Assembly (NCBI GenBank): GCA_002373555.1
Contig: DFKM01000073.1
Span: 1-24,752 of the forward strand
Direction: 5' to 3'
DNA: 24,752 nt
DNA from: Lachnospiraceae bacterium UBA3645
GTDB taxonomy: Bacteria > Bacillota > Clostridia > Lachnospirales > Lachnospiraceae
Shown here: positions 1 to 7,428 of the stretch, in pieces
How the letters are laid out: each line of letters begins with the position of its first letter
How positions within the stretch are numbered: the stretch's first letter is position 1
Program-made: the position numbers and the translations under genes
The notes under the pieces: model-generated
Told to the model about the DNA's origin: nothing
The model's database searches: none
The model's input: only the letters and a program-made list of their open reading frames with translations

Positions 1-932
1 AGCAGATCTTCCAGACGCTCGGCAATGTTTTCGTAAACTCCGCTTTCCCGATTCTTCTCCACAAGTTTTCCGAAAACCCCAATACAGATTTTACGCAGCG
101 ATCCTTTACTTTCACAATGGCTATCTTTTGTGCAATCATGGTAGTCGTCTCCCTGTTCTGTGTTTTCAACACCAAAGAGCGCGTGAAGCTCGGCTTCGCG
201 GCAGACAATGGTGAAAATGGTGAACAGAGGAATGCAAAGAACGAAAACGTCATGGAGACTGTCAAGGCGCTTCTCTCCAACAAGTACTGGATGCTTCTTA
301 CGCTCGGCAACTTCGTTGTTTTCGCGATCATCATCTTCTATTCGATGGGAACCGTTTTCTTCAGCCAGTATGTGCTCTATGATATGGGCCAGTACGGAAT
401 GCTCGCCAATGCGATCTCCATTGCCCAGTTCGGGATCATGTTCGTAACGCCGTTCATGATGAAGAAGATCTCCAAGGAAAAGATCTACACGCTCGGCATG
501 CTTGTCATGGCAATCGGCTTTGTAGGATCTGCAGTATTTACCGCTCCCGCCCTTCTGATCGCCAGCAACATTCTTAAGGGACTCGGTGTTGGATTCGCCG
601 GCGGCATGGCGCTCGGCATGGTCGCTGACACGGTAACATTCGGCAAGCTGAAGACCGGAATCGATACCGTTGGCATGGGCAACGCCGGTATCTCCGCCGC
701 GCAGAAGATCGGTCTCGGTCTTGGCCAGGCGATCTTCGGATGGGTGCTCGCAGCAGCCGGTTTTGACGGAGCCCTCGACGCACAGGGCATTGCTCAGCCC
801 GAATCCGTTACCGTCGCGATCAAATTCATGTACGGCTGGATCCCTGCGATCATGGCCGGCGCAATGTTTGTGCTCTTCCTTCTGTTCTATCACTGTGAGC
901 GTGATATCAAAAAGCTGCAGGAAACTGCATAA
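1..932 (+). CDS. GPH-family sugar:cation symporter (5'-truncated by window edge)
   Basis: The reading frame is open from position 3 without a stop, so the internal ATG at 117 is not the true start and the gene begins outside the window. The visible part has several hydrophobic segments. Near the end is the signature MVADTVTFGKLKTG, followed by a QKIGLGLGQAIFGWVL-type helix, which is characteristic of the glycoside-pentoside-hexuronide (GPH/MelB-like) branch of the major facilitator superfamily. These are inner-membrane carriers that import sugars with Na+ or H+. The C-terminus is a short basic/acidic tail after the last helix. A hairpin terminator follows about 45 bp downstream. Substrate cannot be told; the glycoside hydrolase remnant downstream is consistent with sugar import. 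Family call is firm, substrate unknown. Confidence 0.88.
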   Translation, partial: QIFQTLGNVFVNSAFPILLHKFSENPNTDFTQRSFTFTMAIFCAIMVVVSLFCVFNTKERVKLGFAADNGENGEQRNAKNENVMETVKALLSNKYWMLLTLGNFVVFAIIIFYSMGTVFFSQYVLYDMGQYGMLANAISIAQFGIMFVTPFMMKKISKEKIYTLGMLVMAIGFVGSAVFTAPALLIASNILKGLGVGFAGGMALGMVADTVTFGKLKTGIDTVGMGNAGISAAQKIGLGLGQAIFGWVLAAAGFDGALDAQGIAQPESVTVAIKFMYGWIPAIMAGAMFVLFLLFYHCERDIKKLQETA

Positions 933-976
933 ATCAGAGATCTGAAGAAGAATCCTCTGCAGATTTTCAAAGTACA

Positions 977-1018
977 AAAGAGTCAAGAGAAATATCCTAT
1001 CTCTCCTGACTCTTTTCT
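977..1018 (+). terminator. Rho-independent terminator after the symporter
   Basis: An inverted repeat pairs AAAGAGTC-A-AGAGA with TCTC-CT-GACTCTTTT around a short AT-rich loop, and the right arm ends in a T run. It lies between the symporter stop and the ribosome site of the next gene, so it probably ends the sugar-transport transcript. Confidence 0.75.
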
Positions 1019-1038
1019 TATCAAAAGGAGAATGAAAC

Positions 1039-1470
1039 ATGGCAGAACCGATTATGGTATTTCAAATATTTGCTGATAGCTCTCAGGTCTCCAACCTTGA
1101 ATGCAAATACGGCGCAGTCACAATGATTCCCTTTACAGGAAAAGTGGAATCCGATCTTTTTACCGGTGAGATCCTGCCCGGCGCCTGCGATGTACAGATC
1201 GAAAATCCGGCGCTTTCACGCAACATGTGCGCCAAATACATGTTCAAAGGCGTGGACTGCGAAGGAAACGAATGCCTGCTGTTCGTGGAGAACAACGGGT
1301 ATCTTGCACCGGTCATGCGGAATGATCCCTGGCTGCCCGCCTGTCCGCGGTTCCTGACCGACAGCCCCGTGCTCGGAGACTATCTGTGCAGGCAGCAGTT
1401 CCGCTCGGAAGTGCAGGGCAGAGACTGGGGCGTAGAGATCCGGATTTATGATATAATGAAAGAAGTCTGA
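1039..1470 (+). CDS. DUF3237 family protein
   Basis: 143-residue soluble protein with a clear AAAGGAG ribosome site about 8 bp before the ATG. The pattern matches what I remember of DUF3237: a G(K)VESDLFTGEILPGACDVQ segment near residues 33-53, then a KYMFKGVDCEGNECLLFVENNG strand pair near 66-87, a PRFLTDSP motif near 103, and a terminal GVEIRIYDI strand. Length is normal for the family (about 140-160). The family is a small beta-barrel fold of unknown biochemical role, often found next to carbohydrate or aromatic metabolism genes. No signal peptide or membrane segment is visible. It is followed by a duplicated 25-bp sequence and a broken glycoside hydrolase. Function is unknown. Confidence 0.72.
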   Translation: MAEPIMVFQIFADSSQVSNLECKYGAVTMIPFTGKVESDLFTGEILPGACDVQIENPALSRNMCAKYMFKGVDCEGNECLLFVENNGYLAPVMRNDPWLPACPRFLTDSPVLGDYLCRQQFRSEVQGRDWGVEIRIYDIMKEV

Positions 1471-1480
1471 ACCAGGCTGC

Positions 1481-1538
1481 GGGACAGACTTCCTGTTCAC
1501 ATAATCGAACCGGGGGACAGGCTCCCGGCTCACATAAT
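1481..1538. repeat. Imperfect tandem duplication, two 25-bp copies 33 bp apart
   Basis: Copy 1 (1481-1505) and copy 2 (1514-1538) agree at 21 of 25 positions, both starting GGGACAG and ending TCACATAAT, with GAACC preceding each copy. The pair fills most of the gap between the DUF3237 gene and the truncated glycoside hydrolase. It may mark the junction where the hydrolase lost its 5' half, or be part of a dispersed intergenic repeat. Confidence 0.7.
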
Positions 1539-1558
1539 ACCAAAGCGGGGTAAACATC

Positions 1559-2455
1559 ATGAAGCTTCTTCCTTCTCACCCGTCTTCCTGCGAACGATGG
1601 GGATTTTCGATGATGTCCCGCGCGCAGGATGAGCGCTATCTTCACTACATCATTTCCCGCTATGCGGCTTTCCGGAATATCTGGTGGTCCATGGCGAATG
1701 AGTACGGCCTGCTGAAACACAAAACGACGGATGACTGGAACTTTATTGGCAATTATGTGATGCAGGAAGACCGTTACGGTCACTTTCGCTCGATCCACCA
1801 GTGCATCGTTCCGTTCGATCATTCCGCGCCGTGGATCACACACTGTTCCTTCCAGTGCACGGATGCCTATGTAACGACGGAGAAGACGGATGTCTGGCGG
1901 GAACAGTTCGGCAAACCGGTCATTGTAGATGAATTCGGCTATGAAGGAAATATGCAGCACGGCTGGGGGAATCTGACTGCGGAAGAAATGATCCGACGGT
2001 TCTGGGAGGCGACGATCCGCGGCGGCTACGCCGGCCACAGCGAGACCATCATTCCCGCCGATCCAGCGCATCGTCTGGACGAACCGGTCTGGTGGTCGCA
2101 CGGCGGAGAGCTGAGAGGAAAGACTGCGGAGCGGATCCGCTTCCTCAGGAAAGTGTTGAAAGATGTCCCCGGCGGTTCCAGTCTGAAGAAATTCGTCCAT
2201 GACTGGGACGATCTATGCGCTGTACCGGAAAATGAACCGGCGAATGGATTGGAAATCTGCAGCTATTATCTGCTCTACTACAGCTTCCAGGCGCCGTCCT
2301 TCCGGCAGTTCCATTTCGATGACACGACGGAATTCCGCGTGGAAATCCTGGATACCTGGAACATGACCGTGACAGATCTGGGAATCATGAAGGGAAAGTT
2401 CACCGTAAAGCTTCCCGGCAGGCCGTATATGGCGGTGAGGATCAAAGCCATCTGA
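1559..2455 (+). pseudogene. N-terminally truncated glycoside hydrolase (DUF4038/DUF5605-type TIM-barrel)
   Basis: The 298 residues correspond to the second half of a DUF5060/DUF4038/DUF5605-type glycoside hydrolase, normally about 500-550 residues. It starts inside the barrel at HPSSCERWGFSMMS, followed by the acid/base motif WWSMANEY (Glu48) and the nucleophile strand VIVDEFGYEG (Glu125), then the C-terminal small beta domain ending RPYMAVRIKAI. Both expected catalytic glutamates survive, but the first barrel strands and the N-terminal beta domain are gone. An in-frame TAA lies just upstream (1536-1538), so the missing part is not hidden in this frame. Only a weak GGGG stretch precedes the ATG. 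I infer a degraded remnant rather than a working enzyme. An alternative is a real short protein, but half a TIM barrel is unlikely to fold. Confidence 0.7.
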
Positions 2456-2531
2456 CAGATGAAGCCAGGGAACCAGCCATCAGCTTCTCATTTAAACAGA
2501 ACAAACATAAATATAGATAACATCTTAATGT

Positions 2532-2573
2532 AAAGGAAGGAGGCTGTCTGTCGGGACTGCCTCCTTCCTTTTT
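2532..2573 (+). terminator. Strong hairpin terminator
   Basis: A perfect 13-bp stem pairs AAAGGAAGGAGGC (2532-2544) with GCCTCCTTCCTTT (2559-2571), followed by more T residues. It sits between the hydrolase remnant and the convergent regulator gene and probably stops rightward transcription. It could also act for the leftward regulator transcript, though that side lacks a long U tail. Confidence 0.85.
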
Positions 2574-2602
2574 CAGGATAACGGACGAACAGCGCTTTCC
2601 TT

Positions 2603-3262
2603 CTATTCCTTCTTCAGACTTCTTAAATGGAGATACACAGTATTGGCAGACAGTCCAAGCTCTTTGGAGACCATCTCCACGGAATTTTTCACCCGGAAAA
2701 GACCTTGTTCATTCAGTTCACTGATAATTGCTTTATTCCGCTGTGAAGACGGAATATTCGCGTTCAGTTCCACAGCCTGTTTTGCCTGAACGACAGCCTG
2801 TGGGATATTGATTTCAGGGTGATCCATAAAATACTCCGGCTTTAACTGCAGATGCATATTGAAACCCATCGACTTCAGGATATCAATATACGGTGTGCTC
2901 ATATAAAAATTGATGCATATAAGACCAATGATTTCTCCTCCGGTACCGCGAATCGCGATCGTGGTCGATTTTAAAGGTTCGCCGCTCTGATTGGTACTAA
3001 AATAGGAGATATAATCCTCCTGGTCAGCGGAATTCTCGATAGCCTCCATCATTTCCAATGCCAGATTGGTAATAGGTGCACCGACGCTTCTGCCGGTATG
3101 GTAGCCATTGATGATTTTAATAACAGACCGATCCGGATCCTCCAGAGAATGCAGCACAAATTCATAGCTGTTCCCCAGATAATGTTCTAACCCCTCCAGA
3201 ACGGTTTTATATGATTCCAGTATAACCCGATCTGTATCAGTAAGTGTCACCTTCTTTTTCAT
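2603..3262 (-). CDS. YheO/DauR-type transcriptional regulator (PAS-like + HTH)
   Basis: 219 residues, the usual family size. Residues about 10-125 form the YheO-like PAS domain, with landmarks VLHSLEDPDRSVIKIINGYHTGRSVGAP and GEIIGLICINFYMS. Residues about 155-217 form the C-terminal helix-turn-helix (HTH_22), with NKAIISELNEQGLF and the recognition region VSKELGLSANTVYLHLR. DauR of this family represses D-arginine catabolism genes in Pseudomonas, and relatives often sit beside RidA proteins. Here the gene is divergent from ridA, an aminotransferase and a transporter across a 272-bp promoter region that contains duplicated candidate operators. It is therefore the probable local regulator, sensing an amino acid or a derived ligand. 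The ligand is not deducible. Confidence 0.88.
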   Translation of the reverse strand: MKKKVTLTDTDRVILESYKTVLEGLEHYLGNSYEFVLHSLEDPDRSVIKIINGYHTGRSVGAPITNLALEMMEAIENSADQEDYISYFSTNQSGEPLKSTTIAIRGTGGEIIGLICINFYMSTPYIDILKSMGFNMHLQLKPEYFMDHPEINIPQAVVQAKQAVELNANIPSSQRNKAIISELNEQGLFRVKNSVEMVSKELGLSANTVYLHLRSLKKE

Positions 3263-3324
3263 TCACTACCTGCTTTCAATAATTGCGATCCATCTTTGCT
3301 GCTCTTTTCGATTTCCTGTTTTGC

Positions 3325-3333
3325 ATTGTATCA
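3325..3333 (-). promoter_or_regulatory. Candidate extended -10 promoter for the YheO-type regulator
   Basis: Read on the minus strand the site is TGA-TACAAT, an extended -10 element 5/6 matched to TATAAT, about 65 bp upstream of the regulator start. The -35 is poor. The TTGTATCACAGAAA repeat (3326-3339) overlaps the -10, which fits autoregulation. Confidence 0.5.
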
Positions 3334-3438
3334 CAGAAACCGGATTTCAGCCATCTGTTTGACAAATTCTGCATCCTTTACCTGTAAAAACTATGGGATT
3401 TATTTTCCCTTCCCAAGAGAAAACCATTTCTATTATCG

Positions 3439-3485
3439 CGTTAAAAATTTTTATTTATTTTTCTATTGACTAAAATATTTTAACG
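3439..3485. promoter_or_regulatory. Inverted repeat flanking the ridA -35 (possible second operator)
   Basis: Arms CGTTAAAA (3439-3446) and TTTTAACG (3478-3485) are perfect inverses. The similarity extends outward in part (11 of 14 positions). The arms bracket the TTGACT -35 at 3466 and are about 39 bp centre to centre. The region is AT-rich, so a chance element, or an UP-element-like role, is possible. Confidence 0.4.
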
Positions 3486-3494
3486 TGTTATCTT
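3466..3494 (+). promoter_or_regulatory. Sigma-A promoter of the ridA operon
   Basis: -35 TTGACT (3466-3471), 17-bp spacer, -10 TATCTT (3489-3494). Upstream is A/T-rich. The expected start is near 3500, leaving a short leader before the AAAGGAGG ribosome site and the ATG at 3535. Confidence 0.65.
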
Positions 3495-3534
3495 TGTATC
3501 ACAGAAATTTCTTACACTGTAAAAGGAGGATATC

Positions 3535-3903
3535 ATGCAGACAATCAGTACCAACAATGCACCTGCCGCCATCGGGCCTTACTCTCAAGGAATGATCTCC
3601 GAAAACCATGTATACTGCTCCGGCCAGATCCCCGTAAATCCTGCTGACGGAACGATTCCCGAAGGGATCTCAGCACAGGCGGAAAGATCCTGCCTGAATG
3701 TAAAAGCGGTTCTGGAAGCAGGCGGAAGCAGCCTGGAGAAAGTCGTCAAGACGACCTGCTTTATCACAGACATGAATGACTTTGCTGTTTTCAACGAAGT
3801 ATATGCAGTATTTTTTGTTTCCAAGCCCGCAAGAAGCTGTTGTGCCGTAAAAACGCTTCCGAAGGGCGTCCTCTGCGAGATCGAAGCTGTCGCTGAGCTG
3901 TAA
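3535..3903 (+). CDS. ridA: RidA family reactive intermediate (enamine/imine) deaminase
   Basis: 122 residues, normal for RidA (YjgF/YER057c/UK114). Visible landmarks are the N-terminal AAIGPYSQG loop, the CSGQIPVNP strand, VVKTTCFITDMNDFAVFNEVY, and the ligand-binding arginine in KPARSCCAVKTLPKG, ending EIEAVAEL. RidA hydrolyses 2-aminoacrylate and other imines released by PLP enzymes or amino-acid oxidation, protecting cells from PLP-enzyme damage. Start is supported by AAAGGAGG 6 bp upstream. It is first in an operon with an aminotransferase 30 bp downstream and an NhaC-type transporter, so it probably clears an imine arising in that pathway. The doubled Cys after the arginine (SCCAV) is slightly unusual but should not affect the call. 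Confidence 0.93.
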   Translation: MQTISTNNAPAAIGPYSQGMISENHVYCSGQIPVNPADGTIPEGISAQAERSCLNVKAVLEAGGSSLEKVVKTTCFITDMNDFAVFNEVYAVFFVSKPARSCCAVKTLPKGVLCEIEAVAEL

Positions 3904-3933
3904 ACATAAAACAGGAGACGAAAGGAAAGAACG

Positions 3934-5163
3934 ATGAGTATTAAAGAATTAATGAGGCCTGCGTTTGCGCAGCTTGACGGCGGATTATTCTCTGTAACCG
4001 AGAAAGCCGATGTCGGAGATGTACAGGAAAGAATGAAAGAAATGGGCGTTGCCATGATGAGCTGGGCGGATCCATTTATGCCCGATCCCTCTCTTCCGGA
4101 ATCAGTGGAGAAAGCCGCGATCCAGGCGATCAAAAGCGGAGCGCCTGCCCATTATATTATGCCGATCGGAAGTCCGGATCTTAAGACCCTGATTGCAAAG
4201 CGCACAAAGGAAAGATTTGGCATCGACCTTGACCCGCAGCGAAATATCATCATCAATCCCGGTTCTGATGTCGGTCTGATGTTCGCAATGGCTCCCTGGA
4301 TCAATCCCGGCGACGAAGTAATGGTCCATGATCCCAGCTACGGAAGCAATTTTCTGAATGCGGAACTTTTAGGCGGAGTCACAGTCAGAGTCCCCAGTTA
4401 TGAAGAAGATGGATGGCACCTTCGCATCGAAGAATATGAAAAACGCCTTACCGATAAGACAAAAATGGTCCTTCTGACAAATCCCAACAATCCCACCGGC
4501 GTCTGCTATACAAAGAGGGAACTGGAGGAGCTGGCCGCATTCTGTATTAAAAACGATCTTGTCTGTGTCGCGGACCAGGCTTTTGAGGATACTGTTTTTG
4601 ATGGCGCCCCGATGATCAGCATGGCTTCCATTCCCGGCATGTGGGAACGTACCGTTACCGTTTGTTCCGCCTCAAAAGGAATGGCTCTGAGCGGACTGCG
4701 GGTCGGCTGGATCTACGCAAACGATGTGATCATGGATGTTTATTATGGATCTGCCGTCAATATGCAGGGCGCGACAAGCACCCTTGGCCAGCTGGCTGTC
4801 ATGCCGGCCTTCGAAGACGACAGCTTCATTGCAGACTACATGCAGAAATATGACAACCGGAGGAAATACGCATTTGATCTGTTCAATTCCATTCCAGGTG
4901 TATCGATGAAAATGCCAGAGGCTACGTTCTGCATCTGGATCAACATCTCCGGCCTTGGCACTTCCACCGAGATCACCAAGTATCTGATCGAAGAAGCCCG
5001 TGTCAATGTAAATGACGGCAAGTTCTACGGCACAATGGGCCAGGGGCATCTGCGTGTCGTCACCGGCTGTTTCTGGAATGACTCCGACTGCTTTGCAGCG
5101 CTTGACCGCATGGCAGATGCACTTCACAGGCTGGCAGAGAAGAAGCACATCGGAGTCAGATAA
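3934..5163 (+). CDS. PLP-dependent aminotransferase, class I/II (fold type I)
   Basis: 409 residues. Fold type I landmarks are visible: cofactor-loop region NPGSDVGLMFA (108-118), LTNPNNPTGVCY (181-192) with the substrate/PLP asparagine, VADQAFED (212-219) with the PLP N1 aspartate at 214, and CSASKGMALSGLRVGW (244-259) with the Schiff-base lysine at 248. A C-terminal GHLRVVTG carries the arginine for the alpha-carboxylate. The enzyme should move an amino group between an amino acid and a 2-oxo acid. Specificity cannot be read, although divergence of the lysine motif from the usual SFSK form suggests a subgroup distinct from aspartate or tyrosine aminotransferases. It lies 30 bp after ridA and 24 bp before the transporter, so the three are almost certainly co-transcribed for use of one amino acid (inference). 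Confidence 0.88.
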   Translation: MSIKELMRPAFAQLDGGLFSVTEKADVGDVQERMKEMGVAMMSWADPFMPDPSLPESVEKAAIQAIKSGAPAHYIMPIGSPDLKTLIAKRTKERFGIDLDPQRNIIINPGSDVGLMFAMAPWINPGDEVMVHDPSYGSNFLNAELLGGVTVRVPSYEEDGWHLRIEEYEKRLTDKTKMVLLTNPNNPTGVCYTKRELEELAAFCIKNDLVCVADQAFEDTVFDGAPMISMASIPGMWERTVTVCSASKGMALSGLRVGWIYANDVIMDVYYGSAVNMQGATSTLGQLAVMPAFEDDSFIADYMQKYDNRRKYAFDLFNSIPGVSMKMPEATFCIWINISGLGTSTEITKYLIEEARVNVNDGKFYGTMGQGHLRVVTGCFWNDSDCFAALDRMADALHRLAEKKHIGVR

Positions 5164-5187
5164 AACGGATGAAAGGAGAGTCCTGAA

Positions 5188-6567
5188 ATGGAAGAGAACA
5201 AAACGCTTGAATTCCGGGGTGGAATGGCACTGTCTCTTGTTCCCGTTGCAATTTATGTATTTTTCTGTATCGTACTCTTTATCGGATTTAAAGCTTTTAA
5301 TATGGAAGCGCTTGCTGTCGGCGGCTTTATCGGACTGCTGATCGGCGGTCTGTTCTGCAAAAGCTATTCCGCATACTGGGATAGTGCGATCAAGGGAATT
5401 TCCTCGATCACCTCTGTCTCCGTCATCATTATTCTTCTGCTGGTTGGAATGTTCAGCCAGCTGATCAAGATCTGCGGTATTTCCAGCGGATTTGTATGGC
5501 TTGCCAACAGTATTGGTCTCAAAGGAGGTCTGTTCGTAGCGTTTACCTTCCTGGCTACCTGTATTGTATCAACCGCAACAGGTTCTTCGATCGGAACAAT
5601 GTTCATCGCATTTCCGATCTTCTATCCGGCGGGTATGATCCTTGGTGCAGGTCCCATGTGGATGGCCGGCTGTATCGTTTCCGGCGGAATCTTCGGTGAT
5701 AACCTTGCACCGGTTTCCGATACCACGATCGCTTCTGCCTCCACCCAGCTTTTTAAGGATGGCCATCCGGCGGATATCGGAGGTGTAGTCGTCAGCAGAC
5801 TGCGCTACTCACTGGCAGCAGGTATTCCTGCATTTCTGCTCTTTGCCATTCTTGGGGGCATGGGCGGCACTTACCAGGGCGGCGCCATCGAAGCGGCTTC
5901 CAATCCCAGAACACTGTTCATGCTGATTCCTGTTGTCCTGATGCTCTTTGTCTCCACAAAGACCAGAAATATTTTCGCAGGTATCCTTGTCGGTCTTTCC
6001 GTTGGAACCGTCGTCGGTCTTCTCGCAGGCCTTTTCACCTTTGCAGATGTATTCGCCAATGATCCTGCCAACAATGTCGCTGTCGGATATCTGATCGATG
6101 GTATCAATGGTATTCTTCCCACTGTTGCGCTGGTCATTTCCGTCTTTGGAATCATGGGTGTGCTCACAGATGCCGGTATGCTGGATTCAGTTGCAAACGC
6201 GATCCTCGACAGCAAAATGGCAAAGACGGCTTCCGGCGCGGAAATCGCATGCATGATTGGCATTTCTGCTACAACGATCCTCTTCGGAGGCGTCACCAGT
6301 GCATCCATCCTAACATTTGGTCCCATCCTTAACAAAATCGGCTCTGCCAAGAATATTCATCCTTACAGAAGAGCCAATCTGCTCACTGGTACTGCAAACA
6401 GTCTTCCGGCCATTATTCCTTTCCTAAGCGTATTCGTTTTTATCGGATCAGCGCTCACCGGTTTGTCGCCTGTTTCCGTTGCGGGAGGAACACTGTATGC
6501 ATTTACACTGTTTCTCGTATTCCTGATCGCTTCCTTTACCGGCTGGGGGCGGATGATGGAAGAATAA
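5188..6567 (+). CDS. NhaC-family Na+/H+ antiporter-like transporter
   Basis: 459-residue polytopic membrane protein with about 11-12 hydrophobic segments. The diagnostic motif GIFGDNLAPVSDTT at residues 167-180 corresponds to the conserved GD-(K/N)-LSP-SDTT of the NhaC family, preceded by the TATGSSIGT helix break at 129-137. Characterised members include Na+/H+ antiporters and the malate/Na+-lactate antiporter MleN of Bacillus. In this operon with ridA and an aminotransferase it more likely moves the amino acid or its oxo-acid product in exchange for Na+ or H+ than controls pH; that is inference from context. The ribosome site is GAAAGGAGAG. A strong terminator follows 29 bp after the stop, ending the operon. 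Confidence 0.85.
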   Translation: MEENKTLEFRGGMALSLVPVAIYVFFCIVLFIGFKAFNMEALAVGGFIGLLIGGLFCKSYSAYWDSAIKGISSITSVSVIIILLLVGMFSQLIKICGISSGFVWLANSIGLKGGLFVAFTFLATCIVSTATGSSIGTMFIAFPIFYPAGMILGAGPMWMAGCIVSGGIFGDNLAPVSDTTIASASTQLFKDGHPADIGGVVVSRLRYSLAAGIPAFLLFAILGGMGGTYQGGAIEAASNPRTLFMLIPVVLMLFVSTKTRNIFAGILVGLSVGTVVGLLAGLFTFADVFANDPANNVAVGYLIDGINGILPTVALVISVFGIMGVLTDAGMLDSVANAILDSKMAKTASGAEIACMIGISATTILFGGVTSASILTFGPILNKIGSAKNIHPYRRANLLTGTANSLPAIIPFLSVFVFIGSALTGLSPVSVAGGTLYAFTLFLVFLIASFTGWGRMMEE

Positions 6568-6595
6568 AATTCATTTGACAAGTCAGCAAAATACC

Positions 6596-6636
6596 AAGCG
6601 GACCAGAGATAAATTATTCCCTGGTCCGCTTTTTTA
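6596..6636 (+). terminator. Rho-independent terminator of the ridA operon
   Basis: AAGCGGACCAG (6596-6606) pairs perfectly with CTGGTCCGCTT (6621-6631) and is followed by a run of T. It lies between the transporter and the convergent cbiL gene. Confidence 0.88.
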
Positions 6637-6682
6637 GCTGAAAAAATCGGATCTCCTTAGCTGGGTGTCCGCCCATCCTTTT

Positions 6683-7360
6683 CTATTTGGCAATCACGAG
6701 CGCGAAATAACCCGCCTCATCCGGGATCTCATCCACACTGTGATATCTTTTCTCATCCGGCATGCCGCAGTTCTCGACCATCACAGCATTCTTCCCGCTC
6801 TCTTTGAGGATCTTTCTGACTTCACTCAGCTTCCTGCCGCTCTTCATGAAGACATAGTTTCCCCCGTCCCCGATTCTTTGATCCGGACGATGGATGGCCG
6901 GGATCACATGCAGGCTTTCCTGCCACTCCGCCAGAGGGATGCCCATCGCCGCCGCAGCGGCGCAGAATGAGGGAATTCCGCTGACATAAACGGTCCGGTA
7001 TCCCATTTCCCTGACGATTTTTTCAATATAAGAAAAGGTGGAATAGACTGTCGGATCTCCCAGGGTGATGAACCCTACATTTTTTCCTTCTGCAAGCTTT
7101 CCGGCAATTTCCGCTGCCCCTTTGCGGTGAGATTCTTCAATGACGGCTCTGTCCATCACCATCGGCATGGGAATCGGAAGCGTTTCCTTCTCTGTCATTT
7201 CGGGAACCGCCTGCAGGGCAATGGTATACGCCGTTGTCCTGCTTACATCCTCTCCCGGCGCGGCAATGATATCCATCTCCTTTAAAAGCCTGACGGCTTT
7301 CAGTGTCATCAGTTCCGGATCTCCGGGGCCGACGCCGATTCCGTACAATACTCCTGCCAT
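6683..7360 (-). CDS. cbiL: Precorrin-2 / cobalt-factor II C20-methyltransferase
   Basis: 225 residues, typical for CbiL/CobI. Tetrapyrrole methylase landmarks are YGIGVGPGDPELMTLKAV (6-23, SAM-binding start), VGFITLGDPTVYSTFSYI near 95-112, and VSGIPSFCAAAAAMGIPLAEW near 124-144. The enzyme adds the C20 methyl during corrin ring building from SAM. Because the rest of the window carries the cbi/cob late genes, the cobalt-early (CbiL) role is favoured over CobI. The gene lies 68 bp downstream of a GH5 glycosidase on the same strand, separated from the main cobalamin block by about 9 kb, an odd position. The ribosome site is AGGAACAGGGAG just before the ATG. No riboswitch is visible upstream. 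Confidence 0.92.
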   Translation of the reverse strand: MAGVLYGIGVGPGDPELMTLKAVRLLKEMDIIAAPGEDVSRTTAYTIALQAVPEMTEKETLPIPMPMVMDRAVIEESHRKGAAEIAGKLAEGKNVGFITLGDPTVYSTFSYIEKIVREMGYRTVYVSGIPSFCAAAAAMGIPLAEWQESLHVIPAIHRPDQRIGDGGNYVFMKSGRKLSEVRKILKESGKNAVMVENCGMPDEKRYHSVDEIPDEAGYFALVIAK

Positions 7361-7428
7361 GCTCCCTGTTCCTTATCCTTCTTCAGTGATTTCAGAATCC
7401 CTTCCGCCGTATAGGTGCTGTTCCGGTT

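Larger units (their letters stand above)
3326..3507. promoter_or_regulatory. Duplicated 14-bp candidate operator in the divergent promoter region
   Basis: TTGTATCACAGAAA occurs exactly at 3326-3339 and again at 3494-3507. The first copy covers the minus-strand -10; the second starts at the last base of the plus-strand -10 and covers the expected start of the ridA transcript. The core TGT-ATC-ACA is an imperfect dyad, as expected for a dimeric regulator. An exact 14-bp match inside 272 bp is unlikely by chance. Assigning it to the YheO-type protein is inference. Confidence 0.55.
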
